From Staphylotrichum longicolle (lineage: Eukaryota; Ascomycota; Sordariomycetes; Sordariales; Chaetomiaceae), in contig JAHCVI010000001.1 of the NCBI GenBank assembly GCA_019096155.1, forward strand, positions 11,036,001 to 11,100,000: a stretch of DNA of 64,000 nt, written 5' to 3'. The notes beneath the pieces were generated by a model, which saw only the letters and a program-made list of their open reading frames with translations, searched no databases and was not told the origin of the DNA. The translations under genes were made by a program, and so were the position numbers. This document shows, in pieces, positions 1 through 11,504 of the stretch. Every line of letters begins with the position of its first letter. The stretch's first letter is position 1.

Positions 1-1459
1 CCAGCGTTGACCGGACATTTTCGGCCTCCATGTCAACCGGGCTACGTCCGCTGCCAATGACTTCGGGCATTGCTTCCTCCAAAAGCCAGTAGCCCTTTGC
101 CAGGTCGGCGTATGCCTGCTGCTTCGTCATTTCGTTTTTTCTCTGCGATTCGGGTGTGGAGGGACGATCCCGGATCGAGACCTCCAAGGCCGTCCGCCCC
201 GTCAGAAACCACCAGAGGGCAGCCCGTGCAAGATCGTATGGCGTGGTCGTGAGCAAGGTCCGCACGCTCTCAGCGTGGAGACGGAAGAGCTCAAACAAGT
301 GGCGTGTGCGTGTCACAAACGCATTGAGAGCATCGTCCGAGGCAGCGGCCACGACATCATGGAAGCTAGTGGCTCCCTGCTGTGAGACAGGCGAGGCGTA
401 GTCCTTGTCCGAGACCTTGCTCCCCTGCCGTGAATACGCGAAGGGGCGTTGGAAACTTGAAGCTGCAGAGTACACGGTGGAGGGGCTATTGTCTAACGTA
501 TGGGTCCTTTTCAGCCTCTCGGGGGAGTTGGAGTACTGGCTCGTCGGAGTATATGCACTCTGAGAAGGTGGAGGGTCTCGTGGTTCTGGTGGAGGTGGCG
601 GCGGGATCTGAGGCAACTGTGGTCTCTGGTGGTGGGGCGCTTTGGGTGGAATCGGGGGAGGTTTGGCGGCTTGGATCGATGAATGAAGCTGTGGGAGCTG
701 CGCCGAGTCGGGGGAGGCGGTGACGGGCGATTCCGTCTCCCGCTCGGGCGATGGTGGAGAGAGATCCCGGCGCTCAGGTCGTGCGGGGTGGTCTCCTGAG
801 GCTGACCGTACGGCATTTGCAAAAGCCCGTCCTTCAGCCTCCCGCATTTGTGCCTGCTGTATTTCGATAACCGATCTCCGTCGCTCGTCATGGGAAGTCG
901 GCGGCGTTTCCAGACGCCGGCTACCAATGTTCGGCCCGGGTGATCGCCTCGGCTCCGGGGCATCCAAGCCGGCAGGGAGACCCGTCTGTGTGCGCCGCAG
1001 TCCTGGGCTGAACTGTGGTTCCCTCGGCGGCCTGTCTCCGAATGGGTTTTGAGAGCTGTCCCCAAAATTGGCAGGCCGGCCGGGGGGGACGGCGGGGCTG
1101 GGTTGGGGTCTCTGTTTCTTCCTCCTCGATATCTCGATGGTTGGAATCTCACACTCGTCACCGCCTTCTCCGATGACTTCTGGGTATGTGTCCGCGAAGC
1201 TGACGGGCAGCCCCTTCTTTGCCCGCTTTGGCGGATCGCGCGGCCGGACAACGTACTCTTGTGGTTGGGGCTCGCTGGTGGCGCTGACGTTGAGGGCATT
1301 GGGGTATCGGGTGGCCGTCTTGGTGTCAATCTTGGCGAGGACCGGCGGAGCGGCATGGGCGACTTGCAACTTGTCGGTGGATCCGTGCAAGAAATCGTTC
1401 AGGTCGCCCTCGTCGCGTGTCGACTTTCTCTCCCGGTCGCGGCCAAAGAGCTTGCCCAT
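1..1459 (-). CDS. Large proline-rich fungal protein of unknown function, N-terminal 486 residues (runs off left edge)
   Basis: A continuous reading frame starts at the ATG at 1459-1457 (protein begins MGKLFGRDRERKSTRDEGDL) and stays open to the window edge, so the C terminus is missing. The first ~330 residues are low complexity and rich in Pro, Ser, Arg and Gln, with a possible SH3-type ligand (PPPIPPKAP near residue 275) and a run of prolines just after it. From about residue 375 the sequence becomes globular-looking and helical, with a tryptophan-rich patch (ALWWFLTGR) preceded by a leucine-rich helix. No signal peptide or membrane segment is visible. I have a vague memory of similar uncharacterised Pezizomycotina proteins but cannot name a domain. 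The GC-rich third positions, the change in character and the lack of stops over 1.4 kb support a real gene. It is divergent from the OSH6/7-like gene at 4002. Confidence 0.72.
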   Translation of the reverse strand, partial: MGKLFGRDRERKSTRDEGDLNDFLHGSTDKLQVAHAAPPVLAKIDTKTATRYPNALNVSATSEPQPQEYVVRPRDPPKRAKKGLPVSFADTYPEVIGEGGDECEIPTIEISRRKKQRPQPSPAVPPGRPANFGDSSQNPFGDRPPREPQFSPGLRRTQTGLPAGLDAPEPRRSPGPNIGSRRLETPPTSHDERRRSVIEIQQAQMREAEGRAFANAVRSASGDHPARPERRDLSPPSPERETESPVTASPDSAQLPQLHSSIQAAKPPPIPPKAPHHQRPQLPQIPPPPPPEPRDPPPSQSAYTPTSQYSNSPERLKRTHTLDNSPSTVYSAASSFQRPFAYSRQGSKVSDKDYASPVSQQGATSFHDVVAAASDDALNAFVTRTRHLFELFRLHAESVRTLLTTTPYDLARAALWWFLTGRTALEVSIRDRPSTPESQRKNEMTKQQAYADLAKGYWLLEEAMPEVIGSGRSPVDMEAENVRSTL

Positions 1460-4001
1460 GATGCGGCCCCTCCTCGTCGAAGAGCGGCCATCGTCATGCA
1501 CACCGAGGGCGGGGGGCTCGTTCTCCGTCATTTCGCTCGGTCGTGGGTGCTATCGAGAGGCCAGGCTCTTCATGGGCTTTTCTGGCGTCTCGACGCCAAC
1601 GGCGCGGGAGGGCGAGCGGTGGATTCGAGGTGGTGGCCGGGACGGAAAGGGAAAGGAAGCATGTGCTCGCCGCTGGTGTGCGCCCGGCAGCCCAACAATT
1701 GACGGGAGAGCTGCCAAATAGGCCCGTTGCTGTCGGGCCCCGAGTGTCGCATGTGACCCGGCTGATTGAGACAGGGAAGACCGGGTCGGTGAGCCGAGAT
1801 GAGGGCGCGAGGTCGCCGCTAAAGTGGAACGAATGGTGGGAAGGAGAGAGCGCGAGAGCGTCAACTGGAAACTGGAACGAGTGCACTGCCGGGCAGCGAG
1901 TGGGCAGGCGAGGCAGGGCAGCAGGTGGTCGTGTTCGGCGGGGCAAGGCAAGCAAAGCGAGGGATCGACTTCCTAAACAGGGTTCGAAGCGCCGTGTCCT
2001 GCATTAGCATTGGACGCCCACAGCGAACTAATTCTGTAATCTGTACAGACTCGGACTCTGCAACCCAGCTTTGGGGGCACGAGAGGAGACGGGGATTCTC
2101 CCGGGTTCGGTTCCCTTACCCCTTTTTTTTCACTTCTATGTTTTTTTTCTCAAAAGGGGACTAGTTGCCGTCTGATGCAGCAGATCGATCTGATGGAACT
2201 TGACGGGTTTATGTTTCAGAGTTGAGGGTAGGGCAGGCCCCCTTTGCGTCAACCCAGCAATGTTTCTCCACACTTTGGGCGGCAGCGACCGTTTTACCAA
2301 TCCCATGCCAGATCCCGGCTGGCTCCCCCTTGATAATTACACCTGCTGAACATGCCGTGGTAGCAGCATGCGGAGCCAAGCGCATCCGCACCCGACCTCG
2401 TATTCAAGGCCCGGTGAACCTGTGAGCTGAGTGACTGACGATAGTCGAGTATTTTTAGGTTCCAGCGGTCTGGGCCCGAACGGACAAAGTCCCAGGCGGC
2501 CCGAACGATGCCTCTCAACGGCACCATGCGGAGTCCCTGAAACCGATGCGGGCCAGGGGCACGTCTCCATGCAGATCCACAGCTGGAGGTCCTCCTGCTA
2601 ACAACTGTGCACTGGACGAAGTGTGTGACAGAGCACAGGGCAAACACAGCGCAATCGATCCCAGCACGGGCTGGCTCCTCTGCCGGGTGCGAAGTTTTGT
2701 GGTGATGTTCCAGGTGATTTTCAGGAACAGCAAGCACAGCTGCGACCAAATCAGGCCCAGATGCCACATCATTACTCACGCCAACACCGCCCATGACGAA
2801 CATGGGTCCCGGTGTAACAAATGCCGTCCAACGGAAAACTTCAAGAGCTCGCTGGAGCCCGGCAGTTTGTAGGGGCTGAGGGAGCTAGAAGGTGCTGGAG
2901 GCTAACGTCGATCTGCCCTCCTTTTTCTCCCTCTCGAAATCCAGATAGCCTCGTACACAGCGTTGGGAAATGCATCATGAAACTCGGAAAACCAGTGTTG
3001 TTGTCTGCGCAGCTGGCGATGTGGTGCAATTGCCGGCCAATGCCACAGGCCTCTAACAGTGACGGGCTTGCGCAGCAAGACGACATCTGGGCGGCTTGAC
3101 AATCAGATCTTGTGCTCAGGCAACGAGAAGACACGATAGTGATCATGTGCCGGCATCAAGGTTCTCTCTCAGACGTCCTCGAGAAGTATGGGCAGGATAC
3201 CTTAGGGTCGTCAAATCTGTCAAACACTAACGTTCCCCAGTCCATTCTTCTCGGGCAACTGGGCTCATGACATGGGTGGCTGTGAACTGTCTCGTCACTT
3301 GTCAACCCCTGTCGTGTTGGAGCAACGCGAACCTGGAGCTTGTGTGCCCGGCCCGCCCCTCACTTGCGACTCCACCCTCTGGGTCCACCACGTGGGGTTA
3401 TGGATTTTGACAAGATCCCGTCCCCGACATTTGGTCAAAAGCTCCGGGTGAAGGGTTTTTGACGATCGGGCAAGGCAAGATGGGTTCCAGCTCCTGCACT
3501 GCCTCATGAACACTCTCTCGTATTCTGGGCTGCCTTGCCCGGACCACTCAAGCATAGGCTGTCGATTAGAGATTCAACCTAAGGGGGTTTCCTGATTTTC
3601 TGTACCTGGGCTGCCTGCTGTGACAAATGATGAAAAGGCAACCTCCCCACGTCATCGACCCCTGCTCTGGGCGTCTGCTCCGTGCCCCCGCCCGATCATC
3701 GGGTCTTGCAACTGCGAACCCCGGGCGCCGTTGTCTCCAACTCTAAACTTCTCACAGCCTGCCGTGCTGCCTGTTGACGACGTAATCCCGCCTCCAGGCA
3801 TCCGAATCCCAACTCCCTCTTCTTGTCCAAACAAAACAACAGCAAGCAGAGGCGGGAGCTTGTAGTTATTTCGGGAGCCTCTTTCAGCTCCCCAACAAAT
3901 ACCCCTCTTGCAGCTCCGTTACCCCACATTTTTCCTGCTCTTTTCTCAACAACCTCACGCGGCCGAAAGAAGGGCGATCTTGCCGCGCAAAACCTTGAAA
4001 C
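1460..4001. other. Intergenic region between two divergent genes
   Basis: This 2.5-kb spacer separates the starts of the gene ending at 1459 (minus) and the OSH6/7-like gene (plus). Open frames here are short or overlap in conflicting frames, and none gives a recognisable domain. Short pyrimidine-rich and T-rich runs near 2118-2152 and 3880-3950 are the kind of sequence found in fungal promoters and leaders. No tRNA or repeat was seen. Confidence 0.6.
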
Positions 4002-6127
4002 ATGATGGGTCTCGTATCTGGCCGCCGCAGGGCGACCTCGAATGCCAGTGAGTCGCACGCGATTCTGCTCTTTCCTGGCCCCATTTTGAGCACCGAGTAC
4101 GCACAGAGGGCGGTCCGGTCGAGGTCTTCCGGCGCAAGACTGGAGGCAAGAGACCGGAATTATGCCCTACCATAGCTCTTTGCGCCCCGGCTAACCCAAA
4201 CATCCTTGATCCAGGCAGTCGATCCTCCGGTGAAGCAACGGACCCGCTCGAAGACGATACCTTGGTGGTCGAGCCCGATCAGGGAAATGGTCAGTCTCCC
4301 GTCCACCGACAGCCGAGCCCACCAACATCGGAGGAACTGAAAAGCTGATGTAGAGCAGTCTTGTCCCATATCATATCCCAGCTGAGGCCAGGTGCCGACC
4401 TCAGCAGGGTCGTGCTCCCGACTTTCATCCTGGAACCTCGCAGCATGCTCGAGCGGATCACCAAGTACGCCCAAACTGGCCGCTTCTACTTCCTTTCGCG
4501 GCAACAATGGGCTTGAGTTGGGAGCTAACGAGCCGCGGGTAGCTTCATGTGTCATCCCGAGATGCTACTGCCGATTCCCGAGATCGACGACCCCGTTGAA
4601 AGATTCGTCGCCGTGGTCAAGTTTTATCTGAGCGGCTGGCACATCCGTCCTCCGTGAGGTTTCACCCTCGGCTGCGACAAAGGCCACTTTGCTGACATCG
4701 TCTAGAGGAGTCAAGAAGCCCCTGAACCCAATCCTTGGCGAGATCTTCACCTGCTGCTGGGAGTTCCCTGATGATACCAGAGCCTATTACATTTCTGAAC
4801 AGACGTCACACCACCCGCCCAAGTCGAGCTACTTCTACATGGTTCCGGGTCACAACATCAGGGTCGACGGAACGCTCAAGCCAAGGAGCAAGTTTCTGGG
4901 CAATTCAGCCGCCAGTATGATGGAGGGAACAGCCATCTTGTCGCTCTTGAACAGAGGCAGTGATCCACTGAAGGGCGAGCGATAGTACGCATACTCGTAG
5001 TTGGTGAGCGGTTTAGTGATGAGACTGACACGGGCTCTAGCATTCTCACGCAACCGAATATGTACGCCAGGGGCATCCTGTTTGGCAAGATGAAGTATGA
5101 GCTCGGGGACCACAGCTTTGTGCGGTGCCCGGAGACCGGACTCTCGGCCGATATTGAGTTCAAAACCAAGGGTTGGGTCAGTGGCACATACAACGCCATC
5201 GGCGGTGTCATCAAGAACGACCACACGGGCGAGATTCTCTACGAGCTCTCTGGGCTGTGGAGTGAAGAAATGTTCATCAAGGACGTCAAGGTACGTTGCG
5301 CACGCACCGCTATCCCCACTAGCCCTGACTTGGGGACAGACCGGACACAAGGAGATGTTCTTCAACGCTCTGAGATCCAAGCCCAGCCCTCCCATCTGCC
5401 GGCCCCTCGAGGAACAAGAGGAGCGAGAATCCCAAAGGCTGTGGGCCAAGACGGCCCAAGCGGTCAAAGAACGCAACCACGAGCTCGCAACCGAGGAGAA
5501 GACCAAGATCGAAGAAGTACAGCGCGAAGAGGCCGCCAAGCGAGCCAACGACGGCGTCGAATGGCACCCCCGGCTGTTCCGGAGAGTAAAGGGCGGGCCC
5601 GGTGGGTCAGAGGAGGGCGAGGAGGATCTTGAATGGATCATCAACGCAACAATGTTAGAAGAGTCAACCTTCTGCCGGTGGGTGACGTGACGAGCTGACG
5701 GCGTGGCAGAGACGGAGCGACACCTGAGAAGCAAGCGGCGCAAATAATGGCCATCTATCCAGTCGTCAAAGGCCAGCAGTTCAACCAAACAGTCGTCATC
5801 CCCCCTCGGGCCTCGCTCTCCGAGCCCAGCGCTCGCCCGCAGGCTTCCCACAGTGGCGAGGGAGACCTGATAGACTTTGGTGGAAACGAGCCAGCGCCAG
5901 CACAACCATCACCAAAGGAGCAGCCACAACCCCCGAGACCCCAACCACCCCTAGACGCGTCACACCCCAGCACGACTGAGGTACAGGAACTACTCGCCTC
6001 GACAGGGAGCCGCAAGGACGGGCCGCTGATTGATTTCCACCACGACATGAAGAGCAACCTGCCAAGCAACGTCAAGCGGGCTGACTCGATCGAGTCGGAT
6101 GACGAATTTGTCGATGCTCAGGGTTAG
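4002..6127 (+). CDS. Oxysterol-binding-protein family, OSH6/OSH7-type lipid transfer protein
   Basis: Eight exons give 532 aa: 4002-4047, 4215-4289, about 4358-4464, 4543-4653, 4706-4984, 5041-5290, 5340-5653 and 5710-6127. The ORP fingerprint EQTSHHPP lies in exon 5, after the conserved KPLNPILGEIF. Other family blocks are FILEPRSMLERIT (exon 3), FLGNSAASMMEG, ILTQPNMYARGILFGKM and IEFKTKGWVSGTYNAI. The order and wording match yeast Osh6/Osh7, which exchange phosphatidylserine for PI4P at ER-plasma membrane contacts; that role here is inferred from family. There is no PH or ankyrin domain, as expected for a short ORP. A charged helical region (EEQEERESQRLWAKT and on) follows, then a Pro-rich tail of about 90 residues with two LIDF motifs and an acidic end (SDDEFVDAQG). 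The start gives MMGLVSGRRRATSNA; either methionine could be used. Confidence 0.93.
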
Positions 6128-6658
6128 ATGAGCCCCCAGCACGACGGCGGTCCTTTGATCAACATTTTCTTGCGGTCGGCGGCGTGAGGGACATCAACAT
6201 GGGGTTGGGATAGGATTGGAATGGTAATCGCATCAGGTGCCAGGTGTGTGCCAGCTGGGAAAGGGGTCGGTCTGGTTGGGTTCGTAGACATGATACCTTG
6301 TGATTAGCTGCATTTTCTCTTGCGGTTTTTGGCGGCGCTGGCATCTCGATTTGCGGCGGGCTCTACCCCAGCCATTTTTGGTACATTTGGATTTATTTTT
6401 GTGTTAACTGCATGGGATCAACTCCTACATAGCAATGGAAATGAAGCGTAGATTAATAGTATGGTCTTTGCTCGCCCGGGCTCATCTATTGTGTGTGTGT
6501 GCTCTCCAACTCCTGGCAAAACAAAACAAGAAGAACCCTAAAGTTAACTGATGATTCACTCCCTGACCCGAACCCCATTACCTCCTCCTGACCAAGTCCA
6601 GGTAACCCATGCGCTAAATTCATCCCCCTTCCCCCCAAACAGCCACCCTTCTAAGCTC
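6128..6658. other. Convergent 3' region
   Basis: This 531-nt spacer lies between the stop codons of the OSH6/7-like gene (plus) and the alpha/beta hydrolase (minus). It contains AT-richer stretches near 6370-6450 and a short GT run near 6490, and presumably holds both poly(A) sites. No gene is seen in it. Confidence 0.6.
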
Positions 6659-7920
6659 TCACTCCCACCCCCAAGCCTTGTACATCTCGGCCAGCGTCTC
6701 CCGCGCAAACGTCATGGGGAAGTCGTGGCCCCCCGGCACCAGGCTCCACCGCACCCGCTCCTTGCCGCCCACCAGGGGCAGCGCGTCGGCCGCGTACTCG
6801 GCCGGGTCGATGATCTCGTCCCCCTCGCCCAGGACGACGGCCGTCGTGCCCGGGGCGCGCTGGGCGAGCCGCCGCCAGGCGTCGTGCTGGTCGATGAGCG
6901 GCGCGTGCCGGATGCACGACATGAAGGCGGGGACGAAGCCGGCGTGGTGCGCGAGCTGCCAGTGCACGGCGCGCAGGACGCGCTGCTCGAGGGCGTTGCG
7001 GGGCTCGGACGGGGCCGGGGCTGGGGAGAGGAGCGGGGTGGTCTCGGCGAGGGAGGCGGTCACGGGGTCGGGTTTGGCGGTGGTGGTGGACTCGGGGTCG
7101 GGGTTGGGAGGGGTGGAGGAGGGGCCGCGCTTGCCGCTCGAGCGGATGGGTTTCCTGAGGCGGCGTCGGGTGATCCAGGCGAGCAACCTCGGCGGGATGA
7201 TGCCCGACGTGAAGACGGCGCGGGTGAGGGCGCCGAAGGACTCGGGACGGATGAGCCCGGCCGGCGCGAGGAGCACCAGCGAGGAGACCAGGTGCGGGAA
7301 GGAGGTGGCAAAGTGGACTGCGATGCCGCCTCCCAGGGAGTAGCCGACGAGCTTGAAGGCTTGGGGCCCCGTCCAGGAGAGGTCGGGAGAGGAGGCCAGG
7401 GCGATGAGGATCTGCGTGGTGTAGAGGCGAGCGTCGTGCGGGAGGTCGGACGGGTTGTCGGAGTAGCCGCGGCCGAAGAGGTCGAAGAGAAGGACACGAC
7501 AGCCTCGCTCCTCAACGAGGGCGTTGGCGAGCTTGGTCAGGGTGATGCATGCGGTGCTGATGCCGTGGACGAAGACGACCTTTTCACCACTCAGGGGACC
7601 CCATTCATAGACGCGGATCGAGCCATACTAAGGCGTGTTAGTCTGCGTCGTGGCATGACATGACAAAAGGCGCACGCAAGCCCTACCGGTGTCTCAACGT
7701 CTCGGGCCCCAGGAAAGTTGTCAGGCTTGTACTCAAGCTTCGCAAACTCATCTGGAGAGAGGGCGGGCAGGATGGTGCGCAGCGGGGAGCGGGAAACGGT
7801 GGGTGGTGTCGGCCACAGGTAGCTGCGCGCAAACGAGAGCAGGGCGGTTGTGACGATAGCGGTGCCGGCCACGATGAGACCTGTGCTGATGGGCCCGGTC
7901 TCTGACCCGGTGAGGGCCAT
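6659..7920 (-). CDS. Membrane-anchored alpha/beta-fold hydrolase
   Basis: Two exons (7920-7687 and 7627-6659; 60-nt intron starting GTAGGG) give 400 aa. A hydrophobic segment at about residues 14-36 (TGLIVAGTAIVTTALLSF) should anchor the N terminus in a membrane. The catalytic fold follows: HGIST (residues 99-103) supplies the oxyanion-hole turn, GYSLGG (173-178) is the nucleophile elbow with Ser175, and Asp348 (GEGDEI) and His379 (GGHDFP) complete a plausible triad. A lid-like insertion of about 65 residues between strands 6 and 7 is Pro/Ser/Thr-rich and probably disordered. Substrate is unknown: the family includes lipases, epoxide hydrolases and esterases. The frame stays open for 157 codons upstream of the chosen ATG (to 8391), but that stretch reads like untranslated sequence. 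I chose the ATG at 7920 because it sits just before the membrane anchor. Confidence 0.85.
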
Positions 7921-9390
7921 GGTGCGGCAGATCGATGGTGCGTTAAGTGAGCAAGGAAGTGAGTGGGTGATGGGTTTCTCTACGAAAAGCCGACGGGGGT
8001 TGAAGTATTCGGATTTGAAAACAAGTGAGTGGTAGCCGAACAAAAAGCCCTGATACAAGAAAGAACGAGCAAAATGAACCTTTGAGAGGTGCTCTCGACA
8101 GATTTCGACGCCTGTGATTGTTGGTCCTGCTGGGTTGTGACGGGGTTGCGCCAAACAAACCAACACATAAGGAGTGCGCGGCGAGGCGGCGCGTAAAACC
8201 ACACAAGACACAGAAAACGCCCAATCCAACCGCCGAGACAGGCTGCGCCCACGTGGCTCTCGGTAGCTTGAGGCCTGCGCGGTTGGCTGATGGGGCGTGA
8301 CCCTCAACTCTGGTGGAGGTCTACTGGTCCAGTGAACCCGCTGCCGTGAGCGGGAGAGATACCTCGGGCTATTTTGCCCACCGAATATCATTCAACATCT
8401 CCTTTGATTCGGATGAACCGGGGACAACCTGCGATGCCTCGGCATGCGACTCAGTCTGGGGTTAGGGTTCGACGTGAAGATGATCCTGTTTCGGTTTCGC
8501 AGAGGAGAGTCCAGTTTCGTCCTTCAAATACAGGGGGAAATAACGAATAGTAATGTGTTCAGACTGCTCTTTTGAGCAGAAGGAACCCACTACTTGTCTC
8601 TCATCAAAAGGACAATCGCACTTTTTTCCTGACAGTTCATCTTGGCTTTCCGTTTTCCGCCTTGGCAAAACCCGGGCCCGAGAAACGCCCCACACGAGAT
8701 GCGGAGCCGAAGAGCGGCCCCACTATGCCGGCCCGGCCGATCGGGTTGGGTCCAGAGGATCGCAACGTTTGGGTGCTACCCGCCTTGCCGCTTAGGAGGA
8801 GCCCAGCTTATGGAGCCTTGAATCTAAAGGGGAGCTCCCCAGGTAAGACTGTGTAACAGCACGTGCGGCCCTTTCTTCCCTGTCCATTAAAAACGTTCCA
8901 AGAATGTGTGGGCTACAACCATACACAGGATACTTGTATTGTACAATGGCAAGCGGACGTCGTCTCCTCCCGCTGCCCAAACTCGTCACCGTTGACAAAG
9001 AAAGGGGAATCTATGAACTCCAAGATCCAACTTCGAATTCGCTAAAAAGCAGGCAGCAGTAGCTACCAGGGGGTATTATACAACGATATGCCAGCGCAAA
9101 TAACCAACAAGAATAGACAAACGACAAGAATAAACAAGAAAAGGAGGCGCGGAGGCCTTCGGGGTGTGGCCCGTGGTATCAGCCACCCAAGGAGGCGGCA
9201 GGCGGCAGGCGGTTTTTGCGCCGGTGTATCCCTCCCTCCCTTCGACGATAACCTGAGTTCGCTTTCCCATGCAAAACAAGAACCCAAGTTTGTCCCAAAA
9301 GTCCCAAATTCCCAAAGTTGCCCAAAAACCCAAACAACGCTCTACACACAACGCAATCCAAGCGACCAAAAGCAATCTCCTAGGCGGATC
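7921..9390. other. Intergenic region between two minus-strand genes
   Basis: This 1.5 kb holds the upstream region of the alpha/beta hydrolase and the 3' flank of the ammonium transporter. The hydrolase frame remains open up to 8391 without looking like coding sequence. The 9050-9390 part is A-rich on the plus strand and probably contains the transporter's 3' UTR and poly(A) site. No separate gene is seen. Confidence 0.55.
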
Positions 9391-11206
9391 TTATTGCGCG
9401 GCCACGGCATGCTTCTCGCTCACGGCCTCGGGAGCCGTTGTCTTGGCCAACTCCGGCGGCGGCGTGGCAGGTGCGCTACTCCCACCCTTGTCTGAGCTGC
9501 CGGGCGCGCGGAGGCGGGCGCTGTCGACGAGGTCCTGGTGGCCGGCGATGCCGTGCTGCGGGATGACGACGACGCCGTCCTCCTTGGGGTCCTTCTCGGC
9601 GGGGGTCCAGGCGAGGTAGTCACGGCGGACCTGTTGGGGAAGCATGTTAGTGATCGATGTATAGACAACATTGTGTAGAGTAAAAAGAATAGTGTTCTTA
9701 CCTCGACATAGTCGTAAGCAAACTCGCCGTGCTGATCGTCGTCCATGCCGAGAAGCTCAGCATCGGACGAGGCGCGGAGGTGAAGACCGGGGATCAGGTC
9801 GATGGCCTTGGCGATGATGGCCGACACGACAAAGGTGTAGGCGCACGAGGCGACAATGTAGGCGACCTGCACATACATCTGGCGATAGTTGTGGTTGAGG
9901 AACCCGCCGACGGCCTCCATGTTGACGCCGTCGAGACCGATAATGTAGTCGGCGGCGAAGAAGGCGTTGAAGAGGAGGCCGACGATGCCGCCGATGGCGT
10001 GTTCAGCGAACACGTCGAGAGCGTCGTCGATGCCGATCATGAACTTAACCTTGGTGCCAAAGTTGCAAGCGACGCCCGCAACCACACCGAGGACGACGCT
10101 GGCCCAGGGGGTGATGACTCCGGAGGCGGGGGTGGCGGCGACGAGACCCGAGATAGTGCCCGAACACCAGCCGACGAGCGACCACTTCTTGGCCAGGCGG
10201 AAATCCAGCAGACACCAAGTCATGGCGGCGAACATGGCGGTCAAGCAGCTGTTCCAGCACGCCATGGTCGCGCGGAGGTTGGCGCCAAAGGCCGAGCCGC
10301 CGTTGAATCCGAGCCATCCGAACCACAGGAGGATGGTGCCGAGGGTGATGAGCGAGATGTTGTGCGGGCGGAAGTTGAGCATCATCTTCTCGTTGCGGCG
10401 GCCGAGCACCCACGAGTAAGCCAAGGCCGAGACACCGGATCCGATTTCGACGGGGCCACCGCCGGCGTAGTCGAGCACGCCGTACTTGAAGCCCCAGCCG
10501 TTGGCGCCCCAGGCCCAGTAAGCGACCGGGCAGTAGACGAGCGTGGCCCAGAAGAAGATGAAGACCATGGCGGGGACGACGCGGCCACGTTCAGCCGTGG
10601 CTCCGATGACGAGGGCGGCAGTGACGGCGCAGAATTGCATCTGTTATCCCGCGCCCCGTTAGCCACAAGACTCCCTCGCGAAATCCACCATCTCTTCCCG
10701 TCGGAAGCTCTCCCCGGGAGTCATTCATACCTGGTAGAACGAGTACAGCAGCTCCGGGATCAGCGGCGAACCGGGGCTCGGCTCGCCCAGGGTGTTCCGA
10801 AGGCCAAACTTGTCCAGGTTTCCGATGAAGCCGTTCGTCGCCGTGCTGCTGAGCGCGAGCGAGTACCCCCAAAAGTACCACTGGAAGACGATGACGCTGA
10901 ACGACATCATGGTGACCCAGATGAGCGAGAGGGCCGACTTTCGGCGGGCAAGGCCCGAGTAGAGGAAGGCGATGCCGGGAATCATGAGCAGGACCATGGC
11001 CGATGCGACAATGATGTAGGCCTGGTCGCCCGCGTTGAAGGGCACATTGAGGTTGTCGTCGGCTGTGACAAGAGCGGACGTGTCAACAATTGCGTCTTGG
11101 TCCTGCCGGTCTCGGCCGGTCGCCCGAGTGGCCGGTACGGCAACAGCGGTAGCTTACCTGAGTTGGTGCCGATGACCTCTCCGCTGGTGTCGTCGGTGGT
11201 CGACAT
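9391..11206 (-). CDS. Ammonium transporter, Mep/Amt family (Mep1/3-like, Glu at first twin-His site)
   Basis: Four exons (11206-11158, 11062-10731, 10640-9702 and 9630-9391) give 519 aa. The protein is an eleven-helix ammonium permease of the plasma membrane. Family blocks include FLYSGLARRKSA in helix 1-2, DYAGGGPVEIGSG (about 184-196), RPHNISLITLGT and FAEHAIGGIVGLL (about 338-350). The pore twin-histidine pair is Glu192 and His341. Glu at the first site is known for the Mep1/Mep3 clade, whereas Mep2-type high-affinity transporters keep His. The cytosolic C terminus has the conserved region with ELLGMD and HGEFAYDYVE, then a Pro/Ala/Ser-rich tail. Function (ammonium uptake, nitrogen scavenging) follows from the family. 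A TATA-like site and two GATAAG motifs lie upstream; nitrogen control by an AreA/NIT2-type GATA factor is plausible but inferred. Confidence 0.95.
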
Positions 11207-11496
11207 GACGGGCGAGAAGGGCGTCCTTCGCGGACCGAGGTGCGAGGGGCTACGGTTTGCTCGGGGAGAGGATGGATGGGCAGGCAGGCAGGCGAGCAAG
11301 AAACAAAATCCGTGGGCTGGGTTTCGTGGGTGGAATGCTTCTAAGGGTCGATCTCAAGGACAGATCGAACGGGACCTTTGGCGAAGGGGGGGTGCCCTTA
11401 ACAGACTCCGAGGTCGACACAGGCTGCACAAAACAACAAGACTGAGGAAAGGGTGTGAGTGAGAAGCTGCGATTGAAGGTGGGACAAGAGCCCAGG

Positions 11497-11504
11497 TATA
11501 TAAA
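11497..11504 (-). promoter_or_regulatory. TATA-like box of the ammonium transporter gene
   Basis: TATATAAA is seen on the plus strand, with a palindromic TATATA core, 291 nt upstream of the transporter ATG. It stands out in GC-rich surroundings. The role is inferred from position only. Confidence 0.35.

Noticed and set aside
2972..3099. Short plus-strand frame beginning MKLGKPVLLSAQLA
   Set aside because: Looks faintly like a signal peptide, but the remaining 30 residues lack any feature and nothing joins to it.
6551..7663. 370-codon plus-strand frame opposite the hydrolase
   Set aside because: Antisense shadow of the hydrolase exon 2; Gly/Glu/Arg-rich with no domain.
9729..11462. 577-codon open frame on the plus strand
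   Set aside because: It lies antisense to the ammonium transporter and crosses its introns. High GC at third positions removes stops from the opposite strand; the encoded sequence is low-complexity Asp/Glu/Gly/Arg.
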